From NCBI GenBank assembly GCA_913047695.1, contig CAJWUI010000008.1:1-64000 (forward strand): DNA of 64,000 bases, in the 5' to 3' direction. This stretch comes from an uncultured Bacteroidota bacterium. Its GTDB lineage: Bacteria > Bacteroidota > Bacteroidia > Flavobacteriales > Flavobacteriaceae. Positions 14,763 to 23,716 of the stretch are shown here, in pieces (the stretch's first letter is position 1; each line of letters starts with the position of its first letter). The position numbers were made by a program, and so were the translations under genes. The notes under the pieces were generated by a model. The model saw only the letters and a program-made list of their open reading frames with translations, did not search any database and was not told the DNA's origin.

Positions 14763-16169
14763 TCAATTGCAATCTAGTGAGATTGTCACAGAGGAATCAT
14801 ACATCCAAGAATCAGGATAATTTGCAGCGTCCTCATTAAATGGAAAATCGACCACATTCCATGGATTATAACAGGAAAGATTGGGATTGTCATCAAAGTT
14901 TAAGGGGATATTAGCTTCAGCGCAACCTGGAGGTATGTTATTTATACGATCCGAATCAACACTTATACAATCCAGCAGATTTGATTCTGCCCTAAATATT
15001 CTTAAATTCGGATTTTTGCTTAAATCCAATTTCGTTAATTCATTTCGATTTAACAAAAGGGCGTACAGGGAGTTTGATTCTGGAAGAATAATTTGTTCTA
15101 ATTCGCAATCTTGACATGATACTACTTTTAGATTTTGATTTTCACTCAAATCCAAAAAATCAATCTTATTTCTATCAAGCCAAATCATTTCTAAGCTATC
15201 TGAATTTGGTAGAATTAATGATGGATTATTATGATCAAAAATATTATATGCGTACAAATATTTTAATGCACTCTGATTCGATAAATCAAGCTCAGTTAAT
15301 TTACTGTCCCAAATTCTTATATGTTCAATAATGGGGCTATTAGATAAATCCAGTTTTTTTAGTTTTGTATCATGCACTACAAGTTGTTTAAGATTTGGGG
15401 AATTTGGTATTTCTAAAACTTCAAGGGTATAGGTTCCATATATAGAGATTCCTTCAAGTGAATTGTTATTTTTGAAATATACTTCTTCCAGTGGATTGAA
15501 TGTTAAATCAACATAAGCTAATTTTTTATTAAAGGAAAGATCCAAAACACCTGAAATATTATTATTCCCGGCAACTAATGAATTTAAATTTTCAAAATCT
15601 TCGATTCCAACCAAAGATTTAATCCTTCTTTCTCTGGCATCAATTCGTTCAAATGAATTTATATTTGATGTTAATATAAACCCATCTATTTCATTATCTA
15701 AACCTAACTCAATCAAATATTTTTCAAACTCAACATCTGCTATATATGTTTTGTCCTCCTGATAACTTTCGTCTTTTTCTCCTTCCAAAATATCTTTACA
15801 CACATCCGTTAAATCAATTTCAAAAGTAATGGACAAATTGGTAATTTGAATATTATTTAAACTGCCAATAACCGACCCTTCTGAGTCGTACATTTCTAAA
15901 CTGTCATCAGAAATTATCTTATAGGTCCCAATTAAAACGTTATTATCGCCAGTATAAATTTTAAATGTCAAGTTAGAATTTAAAATTAGGTCTGTAACAT
16001 TACAAAATTCTTTTTTCGATCCCGCTGAACCTCCCTTCTTTCTAATTTTCCATTTCCCTACACCATAAAATGATTCTTGGTCAATGTTAATAGACTCTTC
16101 TTTAGTCGAACAGCTTAATATTATTTGAAAAAAAATGGTTACAAAAAAAATTATGCTCTTAAAATTCAT
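14763..16169 (-). CDS. Leucine-rich-repeat lipoprotein
   Basis: A 468-residue lipoprotein with lipobox IILSC (Cys 20). Residues about 20-125 form a domain resembling lipocalin-like DUFs (GKWKIRKKGG, TYKIISDDSLEMYD). Then ADVEFEKYLIELGLDNEIDGFIL, a typical lead-in of Bacteroidota LRR proteins, is followed by about ten short repeats containing LxxLDLSxNxxL-type units (LDLSFNKKL, LDLSNSPII, LDLSNQSAL, LDLSENQNL, LDLSKNPNL). The end is a Cys-containing cap (NNIPPGC, NLSCYNPW). LRR lipoproteins are usually surface-exposed binding proteins. It closes the array on its right side. Confidence 0.85.
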   Translation of the reverse strand: MNFKSIIFFVTIFFQIILSCSTKEESINIDQESFYGVGKWKIRKKGGSAGSKKEFCNVTDLILNSNLTFKIYTGDNNVLIGTYKIISDDSLEMYDSEGSVIGSLNNIQITNLSITFEIDLTDVCKDILEGEKDESYQEDKTYIADVEFEKYLIELGLDNEIDGFILTSNINSFERIDARERRIKSLVGIEDFENLNSLVAGNNNISGVLDLSFNKKLAYVDLTFNPLEEVYFKNNNSLEGISIYGTYTLEVLEIPNSPNLKQLVVHDTKLKKLDLSNSPIIEHIRIWDSKLTELDLSNQSALKYLYAYNIFDHNNPSLILPNSDSLEMIWLDRNKIDFLDLSENQNLKVVSCQDCELEQIILPESNSLYALLLNRNELTKLDLSKNPNLRIFRAESNLLDCISVDSDRINNIPPGCAEANIPLNFDDNPNLSCYNPWNVVDFPFNEDAANYPDSWMYDSSVTISLDCN

Positions 16170-16308
16170 TTGATTCTAGTCATACGATTTTAAATGTAAA
16201 AAAATTTTCGCCATTTAATTGAGTCATTTAGATGTATTGCCTAAAACTAATCATATTAATCATTAAACTTTGAAACCATTATTTCAAATCTTTTATTTAT
16301 ATCACTAA

Positions 16309-16345
16309 TTTGTATATTTAAATTTCAAACAAAAATTTTATTTAA
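16309..16345 (+). promoter_or_regulatory. TTTGTATATTT box upstream of small membrane gene
   Basis: Same box as in the array, 27 bp before the ATG at 16346. The leader is A/T-rich but not the TATAAATCAATTAAA version. Confidence 0.45.
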
Positions 16346-16579
16346 ATGACCAATTATCTTTTCTTTATTGTTACGGGTATATCTCTTTTATTTTTATTTT
16401 TCTTATGGAGTTCAAAAAAATCAGTTAAAACAGGATTTGCCAAGGATGAGAATAACAACCAAATCCCAGATGCTTGGGAAAAGAGATTTAAATTCCTTTT
16501 CACTTTCGAAAATATAATAATTCTAATTTTAGGAATTTTAATCGGGTATTTATTTGCTAAGTCCTCCTTACTTTCTTAA
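16346..16579 (+). CDS. Small two-helix membrane protein with Asp/Asn loop
   Basis: A 77-residue protein: transmembrane helix 1 (about 4-22, YLFFIVTGISLLFLFFLW), a ~30-residue loop with DENNNQIPDAWEKRF, and transmembrane helix 2 (about 52-70, IIILILGILIGYLFA). The D-x-N-x-N-x-I-P-D-x-W-E loop is the calcium-binding-like pattern seen in thrombospondin type 3/dockerin-like motifs, usually found outside the cell. No family name recognised. The C-terminal helix resembles the truncated protein at 1-84. Confidence 0.65.
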   Translation: MTNYLFFIVTGISLLFLFFLWSSKKSVKTGFAKDENNNQIPDAWEKRFKFLFTFENIIILILGILIGYLFAKSSLLS

Positions 16580-16725
16580 AAGTTTACATCACAATTATTA
16601 AATTAGATTTTTATTACTAGTTTCATTCTGGTAAATTTTCATAAGCCATTTTGTTTTTTTTATACTCCTGAATTAATTCTAGCAGGTTTTTTTATTTACT
16701 TTTAAGAACTCTGTTACATTATATT

Positions 16726-17397
16726 ATGCATGTTGTAGTTCGCTACCTTTCATTAAAAAAATCAATTATTTTTTATATCCTTACTTCATTCTTTACATTT
16801 GCACAGGGTGAAAATTTATTAATTCAACAATACAATAAGGGCCCTGCTTTAGATGATGTTTACTCAAGGTGGTCTATTTTTGTAAGTGGTAGACTAAATT
16901 GTTTAAATACGGATCTTGAAAGAACTAGTCCTATACTCTCATTGGGCGGCTTAACAGAAATGCAATTTAATATTTCAAAGACTTTTGGGTTTTTGATTGG
17001 CTTTGGAAATACAACCGTTTCATATAAGTATGATTATCAAAATTCATTTGTGAAAGACCGTCTTAATTACTTTGTTTTACCAATTGGAGTTAGATTAAAT
17101 CCAACAAAAAAAGTAAGTGTTTCATTTGGTGCTATTCATAACCTTTTTAACAAAGGTGAAAATCAGGTTACTGAAAATGATGTAGCAGTGAAAAAAGAAT
17201 ATGAAAAATTAGATTTTGAAAATAGTTTCGGCGGGTTTACTCAAATTGGTTTTTACTTTTTAAAAAATTTCTATAGTTATATTAATTACAGGTGGGCAAC
17301 AAAATATAATTCGCCTCTAGATCAAAAAAGTAACAATAATAATGGGTTTCAATTAGGTCTAGCTTATAAAATTTGGTCGTCCAGAATAAAAAGGTAA
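16726..17397 (+). CDS. Outer-membrane beta-barrel protein (PorT-like fold)
   Basis: A 223-residue exported protein, signal peptide to about FTFAQ (28). The rest alternates short amphipathic strands with turns (GRLNCLNTDLER, SKTFGFLIGFGN, KKVSVSFGAIHNL, YSYINYRWATKY, GFQLGLAYKIW), consistent with an eight-stranded OMP beta-barrel. Such 200-250-residue proteins are common in Flavobacteriia. It is not identifiable as a particular porin. The gene stands alone between two other transcription units. Confidence 0.65.
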   Translation: MHVVVRYLSLKKSIIFYILTSFFTFAQGENLLIQQYNKGPALDDVYSRWSIFVSGRLNCLNTDLERTSPILSLGGLTEMQFNISKTFGFLIGFGNTTVSYKYDYQNSFVKDRLNYFVLPIGVRLNPTKKVSVSFGAIHNLFNKGENQVTENDVAVKKEYEKLDFENSFGGFTQIGFYFLKNFYSYINYRWATKYNSPLDQKSNNNNGFQLGLAYKIWSSRIKR

Positions 17398-17445
17398 TAG
17401 AATTATCCAAGATTATTCATACTGTCTTACTGTAGAGATTTACTT

Positions 17446-18354
17446 TTAAATAATAAAGTGTAATGAAATTTTTAAGTAAAAATGAGAATCATAATTTTGA
17501 TTTTCAATATAATTAGAACTTCTGTTTAACATAATATTTGCTTTTAAAGGCAACCTTTGGTAAATAAATCCAGCTTGGTATTTATTGCGAAATCTATTTG
17601 GAATTAAACTGAAAGGGTTATTGTCTTTTAACCAACTACCCGTTAATGAATAATCGTGTAAGCTTAGCTCGAGTTCTGTTCCTAAGAAAAAAGAAAATCC
17701 ATTTTGTAACACCTCTAGTCTATTTCCAAAAAAAGGCAGCCCTAGTATTGATCCTAATTGAATACCAAAACGAGATTTTAATGTATTTCGAAAAGATCCA
17801 AATTGAATTCTGTTATGATTTACCCATTTTAATTTTCTAGTTAAGAATCTTCCCCAGAAAAATGATCCATTTATATTAATATGAAAAGCCTGTGGCATTG
17901 AAACAGCCCATGTCAATGGCTCCAAATTTAATATGTTGACATGATATGTGTTTTGAAAAAATTTAGCTAGCGATTCGTCAGCTCCTGTTATACCAATTTG
18001 AACTCCCAGACCATATCCAAAATTTGGATCCTGAAAATATTCATGTCGATACTCTAAATATAACCACCCATTATATGGGTAATCCATCTTAGAAATATCG
18101 GATGTTAAACCCTTCGAAGGCGTATTTATTTCTTGCCCAACTGTCCAATGCTTGGAAATATAATTCCTTTTAGAAAGTGTGTCAGTTGGTCTAATTATCA
18201 ATTTACCATATTCTAAGAAAATTCCACTGCTGTAATACCGATCACTTTTAAAATAAAGATCATTATCTACATTTAAGCCAATGTATTTTTGACCATGACC
18301 TAAAGTTATAAATCCCAAAACAGAAAATAGCACCAAAAAATTACGCAGAAACAA
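17446..18354 (-). CDS. LpxR-like (DUF2219) outer-membrane protein
   Basis: A 302-residue outer-membrane protein with signal peptide to about GHGQ (22). Family features of lipid A 3'-O-deacylase LpxR/DUF2219 are present: an early N-D pair in LNVDNDLYFKSDRYYSSG (Asn31-Asp32), a GWLYLEYRHEYF strand, the GIGAD-x-SLAKFFQNTYH segment with a His, and a late strand-rich barrel. LpxR removes an acyloxyacyl chain from lipid A. Homology is moderate, so activity is inferred. The start is a TTG (18354); no ATG gives a complete signal peptide. Confidence 0.68.
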   Translation of the reverse strand: MFLRNFLVLFSVLGFITLGHGQKYIGLNVDNDLYFKSDRYYSSGIFLEYGKLIIRPTDTLSKRNYISKHWTVGQEINTPSKGLTSDISKMDYPYNGWLYLEYRHEYFQDPNFGYGLGVQIGITGADESLAKFFQNTYHVNILNLEPLTWAVSMPQAFHININGSFFWGRFLTRKLKWVNHNRIQFGSFRNTLKSRFGIQLGSILGLPFFGNRLEVLQNGFSFFLGTELELSLHDYSLTGSWLKDNNPFSLIPNRFRNKYQAGFIYQRLPLKANIMLNRSSNYIENQNYDSHFYLKISLHFII

Positions 18355-18490
18355 AATCTTATTTCAATATTTTTCACCTGTGAATTAAGTTATCGATAAT
18401 TATGTAATATTTTGTCAATTTCAAGTATTTAAACAGTTTTTACTTTATAAATTGAACAAATCAAAAATTTTTAAACCCTTGGATATTCAT

Positions 18491-18498
18491 TACTTTTG
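18491..18498 (+). promoter_or_regulatory. Bacteroidota -7 box for a leaderless start
   Basis: TACTTTTG matches TAnnTTTG exactly and ends 7 bp before the ATG at 18506, where transcription would be expected to begin. This supports ATG 18506 over the upstream TTG. Confidence 0.6.
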
Positions 18499-18505
18499 TT
18501 TCCAT

Positions 18506-19252
18506 ATGGAACCATTTGTAAAACATCATATAGAAGGTAATTGCGGAATAATAGAATTTGGAAATCCATCTGGAAACTCATTAACATCTAAAATGTTAAA
18601 TGGACTTAGCCAAAATCTAACCTCATTAGATTCTAATAAACATGTGAAGGTAATTCTTTTAAAAAGTGCAGGTTTGAAAGCCTTCAGTGGTGGTGCATCT
18701 TTTGCTGAATTAAAAACTTTCAAAAGCTTCAATGAAGCAAGAGAATTCTTTATGGGATTCGCAAGCCTTATAAATACGATTAGAATTTTAAAAAAATTTG
18801 TAATCTTACAAATCCAAGGTAAAGTCGTAGGAGGAGGTATAGGAATAGTTGCAGCCTGTGATTATACCATAGCTCACAAGAAAGCAGAGATTAAACTTTC
18901 AGAGTTATCAATTGGTTTAGGTCCTTTTGTGATTGAGCCTGCTATAACTAGAAAAATTGGCTCGGCTGCCTTTGCACAACTTTCCTTAGAAGCAGAAAAT
19001 TGGAAAACATCAAAATGGGCAAGAAAAAAAGGCTTGTATAATTCTGTCGTAAGTTCTCATGAAGATTTAGAAAAATCAGCTATGGAACTTGCTAAAAAAT
19101 TTGGAAATTATTCTGTTGATGCTATGGAAAAACTAAGAAAATTACATTGGAAAAACACAGAAGATTGGAATGACATTCTTAAATCAAATGCAGAAATTAC
19201 AGCCAAGTTACTTTTTACAAATACTGCTCAAATTATTCTTGAAAAATTTTAA
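18506..19252 (+). CDS. Enoyl-CoA hydratase/isomerase family protein
   Basis: A 248-residue crotonase-fold protein. The first oxyanion-hole region is SAGLKAFSGGASFAEL, the second is KVVGGGIGIVAACDY, and SELSIGLGPFVIEP holds the usual substrate-loop region. The Glu pair typical of hydratases is not clearly kept: the second-region Glu is replaced (IGLGPFV), so it may act on a different acyl-CoA reaction. A polypeptide start at TTG 18452 would overlap the promoter box; ATG 18506 is preferred. Its stop lies 3 bp before the queD start, so the two are co-transcribed. Confidence 0.85.
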   Translation: MEPFVKHHIEGNCGIIEFGNPSGNSLTSKMLNGLSQNLTSLDSNKHVKVILLKSAGLKAFSGGASFAELKTFKSFNEAREFFMGFASLINTIRILKKFVILQIQGKVVGGGIGIVAACDYTIAHKKAEIKLSELSIGLGPFVIEPAITRKIGSAAFAQLSLEAENWKTSKWARKKGLYNSVVSSHEDLEKSAMELAKKFGNYSVDAMEKLRKLHWKNTEDWNDILKSNAEITAKLLFTNTAQIILEKF

Positions 19253-19255
19253 TCT

Positions 19256-19711
19256 ATGGATAATATTATAAGAATTACCAAAGAATTTAAATTTGAAACA
19301 AGCCACGCTCTTTCAGGCCACGATGGTCTGTGTAAAAATGTCCACGGCCATAGTTATAAACTATCTGTTACCATTATTGGAAAGCCTATACTAGACCCTA
19401 ATAACCCTAAATATGGAATGGTTATGGACTTTAGTGATCTTAAAAAAATTATTAATAATATTATCGTTGAACCCTTTGATCACGCTACAGTCCTAAATAT
19501 AAAATCCAATAAAAAACTTGTCGATTTTATGGAACATGAAGGGCATAAAATAGTTAAAGTAAATTATCAACCAACAAGTGAGATGATAATTTTAGATTTT
19601 GCAGAAAGGATTAAATCTAATCTACCGAATGAGGTTAAGTTACATAATTTGATTTTGAGAGAAACGGGAACATGCTATGCTGAGTGGAATTCATCTGATT
19701 TCAAGACTTAA
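19256..19711 (+). CDS. queD: 6-carboxytetrahydropterin synthase QueD
   Basis: A 151-residue protein of the PTPS/QueD family. Zinc ligands are His17 (FETSHAL), His30 and His32 (NVHGHSY); Cys26 (GLCKN) is the catalytic thiol. The MDFSDLKKI segment and the C-terminal RETGTCYAEW, with the conserved Glu, are typical. It converts dihydroneopterin triphosphate to 6-carboxytetrahydropterin in the queuosine/deazaguanine pathway. No other que gene is next to it; its partner here is the enoyl-CoA hydratase gene. Confidence 0.93.
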   Translation: MDNIIRITKEFKFETSHALSGHDGLCKNVHGHSYKLSVTIIGKPILDPNNPKYGMVMDFSDLKKIINNIIVEPFDHATVLNIKSNKKLVDFMEHEGHKIVKVNYQPTSEMIILDFAERIKSNLPNEVKLHNLILRETGTCYAEWNSSDFKT

Positions 19712-22041
19712 AAACCCAAAGCATCCAAATCCTCTTTTGGACTTATATTATAATTTAAATTGTTTCCCGATATTTTTTCACATTCAACAGGGATGGAGAC
19801 TTGTTCTGGTACTAGAAATTCATCTTTAGAAATTCCAAAATCTGGGTTTTTGTAAAGAGATCGCATATAGTTTGCCCAAATTGGAAGAGCCATTGTTGCA
19901 CCCTGCCCAAAAGCAATTTGTTTAAAATGAACTGATCTGTCTTCTCCTCCTACCCAAACACCAGTAGCCAAATTTGGCACCATCCCCATAAACCATCCAT
20001 CACTTTGGTTTTGAGTAGTCCCAGTTTTACCCGCTATAGGGTTTTCGAAAATATATGGGTAACCCGTTACAATTTTTTCATAGACATAATTAGTTTTTTC
20101 AAGACCTGCGTGTCTTAATCTTGCACCAGATCCAGCGGTTGTAACACCTTGCATCAAATTAAGAGTTACATAGGCAGCCTCTTCACTTAAAACATCCTTA
20201 GTCTCAGGAACAACCTCATACAAAGCACGCCCATTTTTATCCTCAATTCTAGTAATCATAATTGGTTTTACATAAATACCTTGATTTACAAATGTGCTGT
20301 AGGCTCCAACCATTTCAAATAAGCTTATATCTGGTGTGCCCAGGGCAATTGATGGAACTGGTGGTAAATAAGATGAAATTCCCATTTTTCTTGCTAAGTT
20401 TATAACTGGTCGAGGACCAACCAAATCCATAATTCTAGCACTTATTGTGTTAACTGAATTAGCCAAAGCATTTTTCAAGGTGCGGGTTTGACCATATCTA
20501 TCCCCCGAATTTTTAGGACACCACGCTGAAGTGTTTCCGTGTTTTCTTGGTTCAATACAGAACAATGCATCAGGTAACGAATCACATGGAGATAATTTTA
20601 GCTGATCTATAGCTGTTGCATATAAAAAAGGCTTAAAAGTTGATCCTATCTGTCTTCTCCCCTGCTTAACTTGGTCATATTGAAAATGCTTATAATTAAA
20701 TCCTCCAACCCAGGCCTTTACGTGGCCAGTTTGAGGCTCCATGGACATTAAAGATGCACGTAAAAAATGCTTATAATATCTTATAGAATCCATAGGAGTC
20801 ATGATGGTATCGATTTCTCCTTTCCAACTAAATACTTTCATCGGAACCTCTTTATCAAATGTAGAAACAATATCTTCTTCTGAAATTCCTGCATTTTTCA
20901 TTTTTCTCCACCTCTCGGTTCTATAAATAGATCTCTCCAATAAAGTATCTATTTCGCCCTCCCTTAAATCTAAAAAAGGAGCTGTTGGATTTTCTTCTTC
21001 TGAATTTTGTAAAAAGAATTCATGCTGCAGGTTTTTCATATGCTCTTTGACCGAATCCTCTCCAATTTGTTGCATCTTTGAATCAATTGTAGTATAAATC
21101 CTAAGACCATCTCTATATAAGTTGTGTTTAGTGCCATCGGGTTTTGGATTAGATTCAATCCAACTGTCCATAAATTCTTTTAAATATGCTCTGAAATATG
21201 TGGCTAGTCCCTCCCTATGAGACTCAGGAGTAAAATTTATTGTTAACGGTAATTCAGACAGAGAGTCTTGTTCTTGAGATGTTATAAATTTGTTCCTATG
21301 CATTTGGCGAAAAACAATATCTCGTCTTGCTCTAACTCTATTTGGTCGCCTTATAGGATTATAAAGTGATGAGTTTTTTAACATCCCTACAAGAGTGGCA
21401 GATTCTTGTATCGTCAATTGCTGTGGAGTTTTGTTAAAAAAAATTTTGGCAGCTGATCGGATTCCATCAGCCTGATATCCAAAATCATACTTATTTAGAT
21501 ACATGGCCAGAATCTCTTTCTTTGTGTATCGCCTTTCTAGTTGAACAGCTATGACCCATTCCTGAGCTTTCTGAAGAATAGTTTTAAAAATATTTCTTGA
21601 TCGTGTGCCAACAAAAATTTGTCTTGCCAATTGTTGAGTGATCGTACTAGCTCCACCGCGTTTACCCAAATATACAAATGCTCTGAGTGTTCCACGCCAA
21701 TCTATTCCTGAATGTTCATAAAAACGCTCATCTTCAGTAGAAATTAAAGCATCAACCATGTGGGTCGGAATTTCATCAAAATCAATAGGAGTTCTGTTAT
21801 CATCAAAATAATATTTTCCTAGAATAGCTCCATCAGCTGAAATTATTTGGGTAGCCAGATTAGTTTTTGGGTTCTCAAGTTCTTGTAGGTCTGGCATTGG
21901 CCCATAAAGACCAGATGCTGCACCATAAAATAATATGAATCCTCCAACAAAAACAAAAATAAACAGTCCCCAAAAAAGACGAATGAATTTTCGATTATGG
22001 TTTTTTTGTTTATTTATATTTTTTTTGGGCATTTTACTCAT
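19708..22041 (-). CDS. Penicillin-binding protein 1A (bifunctional)
   Basis: A 777-residue class A PBP. A membrane anchor lies at about 20-45. The glycosyltransferase (GT51) domain carries STEDERFYEHSGID (102-115, catalytic Glu) and GGASTITQQLARQ. The transpeptidase domain has STFK (467-470), SVN (529-531) and KTGT (672-675). It polymerises and cross-links peptidoglycan. ATG 22041 overlaps the gldH stop by 8 bp (ATGAGTAA), suggesting translational coupling; alternative starts are TTG 22047 and ATG 22032. The gldH-PBP1A order is conserved in gliding Flavobacteria. The 3' end overlaps convergent queD by four bases. Confidence 0.95.
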   Translation of the reverse strand: MSKMPKKNINKQKNHNRKFIRLFWGLFIFVFVGGFILFYGAASGLYGPMPDLQELENPKTNLATQIISADGAILGKYYFDDNRTPIDFDEIPTHMVDALISTEDERFYEHSGIDWRGTLRAFVYLGKRGGASTITQQLARQIFVGTRSRNIFKTILQKAQEWVIAVQLERRYTKKEILAMYLNKYDFGYQADGIRSAAKIFFNKTPQQLTIQESATLVGMLKNSSLYNPIRRPNRVRARRDIVFRQMHRNKFITSQEQDSLSELPLTINFTPESHREGLATYFRAYLKEFMDSWIESNPKPDGTKHNLYRDGLRIYTTIDSKMQQIGEDSVKEHMKNLQHEFFLQNSEEENPTAPFLDLREGEIDTLLERSIYRTERWRKMKNAGISEEDIVSTFDKEVPMKVFSWKGEIDTIMTPMDSIRYYKHFLRASLMSMEPQTGHVKAWVGGFNYKHFQYDQVKQGRRQIGSTFKPFLYATAIDQLKLSPCDSLPDALFCIEPRKHGNTSAWCPKNSGDRYGQTRTLKNALANSVNTISARIMDLVGPRPVINLARKMGISSYLPPVPSIALGTPDISLFEMVGAYSTFVNQGIYVKPIMITRIEDKNGRALYEVVPETKDVLSEEAAYVTLNLMQGVTTAGSGARLRHAGLEKTNYVYEKIVTGYPYIFENPIAGKTGTTQNQSDGWFMGMVPNLATGVWVGGEDRSVHFKQIAFGQGATMALPIWANYMRSLYKNPDFGISKDEFLVPEQVSIPVECEKISGNNLNYNISPKEDLDALGF

Positions 22042-22522
22042 CCTCAATACTAATACCTACTGAAATTATTCCCTTTAGTTTACTCACACCTTTCTCTTCA
22101 CCATTATTACGTACAGCATGAGAAACTTCTATAATAAGGGGCTCTTGATTGGATAGAATTACCCCACCTAACCACCATAACTTGCTCTCTTTTATTTCAT
22201 TAAAACCAATACCCAACCACTTTCCATCTGGGGAGGCCATTGCATATTCAAGAGTATCATCATAAATTTTATCCTCCCCTGATCTTAAAGATGCTAAAAG
22301 GAAAATGTTTGAGTAAGGATAGTCGTTATTATTTCTCAAACGAAGAAATATGTTTTTTTTTGATGAATTAATTATTTTTTTTGGAACTTTAAAAATAATA
22401 GGATTCACCCCCAAACCATCATTTGAAACTGACTTATAAAATGTATAGCCTTTCTGTGGTCTACAACCAAAGTTTATAGAAATTAAGTAAGCGAGGAAAA
22501 TATTTATTATTGATCTGTTCAA
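22034..22522 (-). CDS. gldH: Gliding motility lipoprotein GldH
   Basis: A 162-residue lipoprotein with lipobox INFGC (Cys 20). Family signature blocks are present: FLRLRNNNDYPYSNIFLLAS, DTLEYAMASPDGKWLGIGF, NEIKESKLWWLGG and a late AVRNNG..GVSKLKGIISVGI. GldH is needed for gliding in Flavobacterium johnsoniae and belongs to the T9SS/gliding set, together with SprE encoded at 42901. The only plausible start is TTG at 22522, 17 bp after trhO. It is followed by PBP1A with a short overlap. Confidence 0.92.
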   Translation of the reverse strand: MNRSIINIFLAYLISINFGCRPQKGYTFYKSVSNDGLGVNPIIFKVPKKIINSSKKNIFLRLRNNNDYPYSNIFLLASLRSGEDKIYDDTLEYAMASPDGKWLGIGFNEIKESKLWWLGGVILSNQEPLIIEVSHAVRNNGEEKGVSKLKGIISVGISIEDE

Positions 22523-22539
22523 ATTTAGTTAGTTGATTA

Positions 22540-23571
22540 TTATGATTTAAATCTTAAAACATCAGATCGCCCTTTTTTGAAAATTTTATTACTATTATGC
22601 TTTCCTTTTCTAGCGAGTTTTCTTTGTTCATATGGCAAATTGATAATTTCTTTGCATTTTTTCGAACAACAATTATCCATTTTTGATCTACAAGAATCAC
22701 ATTGAATAAAAAGTAAATGACAAGCCTCATTAGCACAATTAACATGATTATCACACAGTGCTCCACATTGGTGACAAGAAGCAATTATATCATTTGAAAT
22801 ACGTTCTGCTTTTCTTTCATCAAAAACAAAATTTTTACCAATAAATTTATTTTCTAAATTTTTTTCTTTGACCTGTCGAGCATATTCAATGATTCCTCCC
22901 TCCAATTGATAAACTTTTTTGAAGCCTTTATATTTGAAATAAGCTGATGCTTTTTCACAGCGTATACCGCCTGTACAATACATCAATAGCTTTTTGTTTT
23001 CCTTATATTTTGACATCCTTTTTTCTATAAAAGGTAACGAATCTCTAAATGTATCAACATCCGGAGTTATGGCTCCAATAAAATGTCCTATTTCACTCTC
23101 ATAGTGGTTACGCATGTCAATACAAATACTGTCACCATCATCCAGTAAATCATTGAACTTTTGCGCATCTAAATGGATCCCTTTTTTTGTTACATCAAAG
23201 CTTTTATCATCTAGTCCATCAGCTACAATTTTGTTACGGACCTTAATAGTTAGTTTTAAAAATGACTTCTTGTCATGTTCTACAGCTACATTAATTCTAA
23301 CACCTTTTAAAAAAGAAATACTCTCCAGATGATCTTTAAATGAGTAAAGATTATCTAAGGGTAAACTAAGCTGAGCATTTATCCCTTCATGGGCTACATA
23401 AATTCTTCCCAAAACTCCTAACCCATTCCACGACAAAAATAAATGATCTCTGAAAAGCTTTGGATTTATAATGTGCGCATATTTATAGAAGGAAAGTGTA
23501 AGCCTATCATTTCCTGACTGATCTAGTATATCAGCCGTTTCTTGCGCACTTAATTTGTTGTACAGTTGCAT
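22540..23571 (-). CDS. trhO: tRNA uridine(34) hydroxylase TrhO (rhodanese domain)
   Basis: A 343-residue protein of the YceA/TrhO family. An N-terminal acylphosphatase-like domain (GRIYVAHEGINAQLS) is followed by a rhodanese domain with active-site loop YCTGGIRCEKA (Cys199), and a C-terminal Cys-rich region (CHQCGALCDNH, CANEACHLLF, CDSCRSKM) likely to bind metal. It hydroxylates uridine 34 of tRNAs using prephenate-derived or oxygen-dependent chemistry. It heads the trhO-gldH-PBP1A unit. Confidence 0.93.
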   Translation of the reverse strand: MQLYNKLSAQETADILDQSGNDRLTLSFYKYAHIINPKLFRDHLFLSWNGLGVLGRIYVAHEGINAQLSLPLDNLYSFKDHLESISFLKGVRINVAVEHDKKSFLKLTIKVRNKIVADGLDDKSFDVTKKGIHLDAQKFNDLLDDGDSICIDMRNHYESEIGHFIGAITPDVDTFRDSLPFIEKRMSKYKENKKLLMYCTGGIRCEKASAYFKYKGFKKVYQLEGGIIEYARQVKEKNLENKFIGKNFVFDERKAERISNDIIASCHQCGALCDNHVNCANEACHLLFIQCDSCRSKMDNCCSKKCKEIINLPYEQRKLARKGKHNSNKIFKKGRSDVLRFKS

Positions 23572-23595
23572 GCTATAAACTTTTTAAGTGTAATA

Positions 23596-23603
23596 CAAAG
23601 TTA
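23596..23603 (-). promoter_or_regulatory. -7 box upstream of trhO
   Basis: CAAAGTTA on the plus strand reads TAACTTTG (exact TAnnTTTG) towards trhO, 24 bp before its ATG. Confidence 0.5.
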
Positions 23604-23716
23604 GACAAAAGGTTTATTCTCCAACCAAAAATTTTATAACTAAGTAAAATCTTAAACTTTAGTTGATATAAATATTTTTATGTTAGAATGTTCCAATTTA
23701 AAATAGAACGTCTTTG

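Noticed and set aside
1-16579. Array as a mobile element, integron cassette array or CRISPR
   Set aside because: No integrase, transposase, attC-like sites, or short direct repeats with regular spacers. Box A is upstream of promoters rather than between all genes, and genes run in both directions.
22520-22527. TAAATTTG as a -7 box for gldH
   Set aside because: It contains the TTG start codon itself, so transcription would begin inside the gene; read-through from trhO is more likely.
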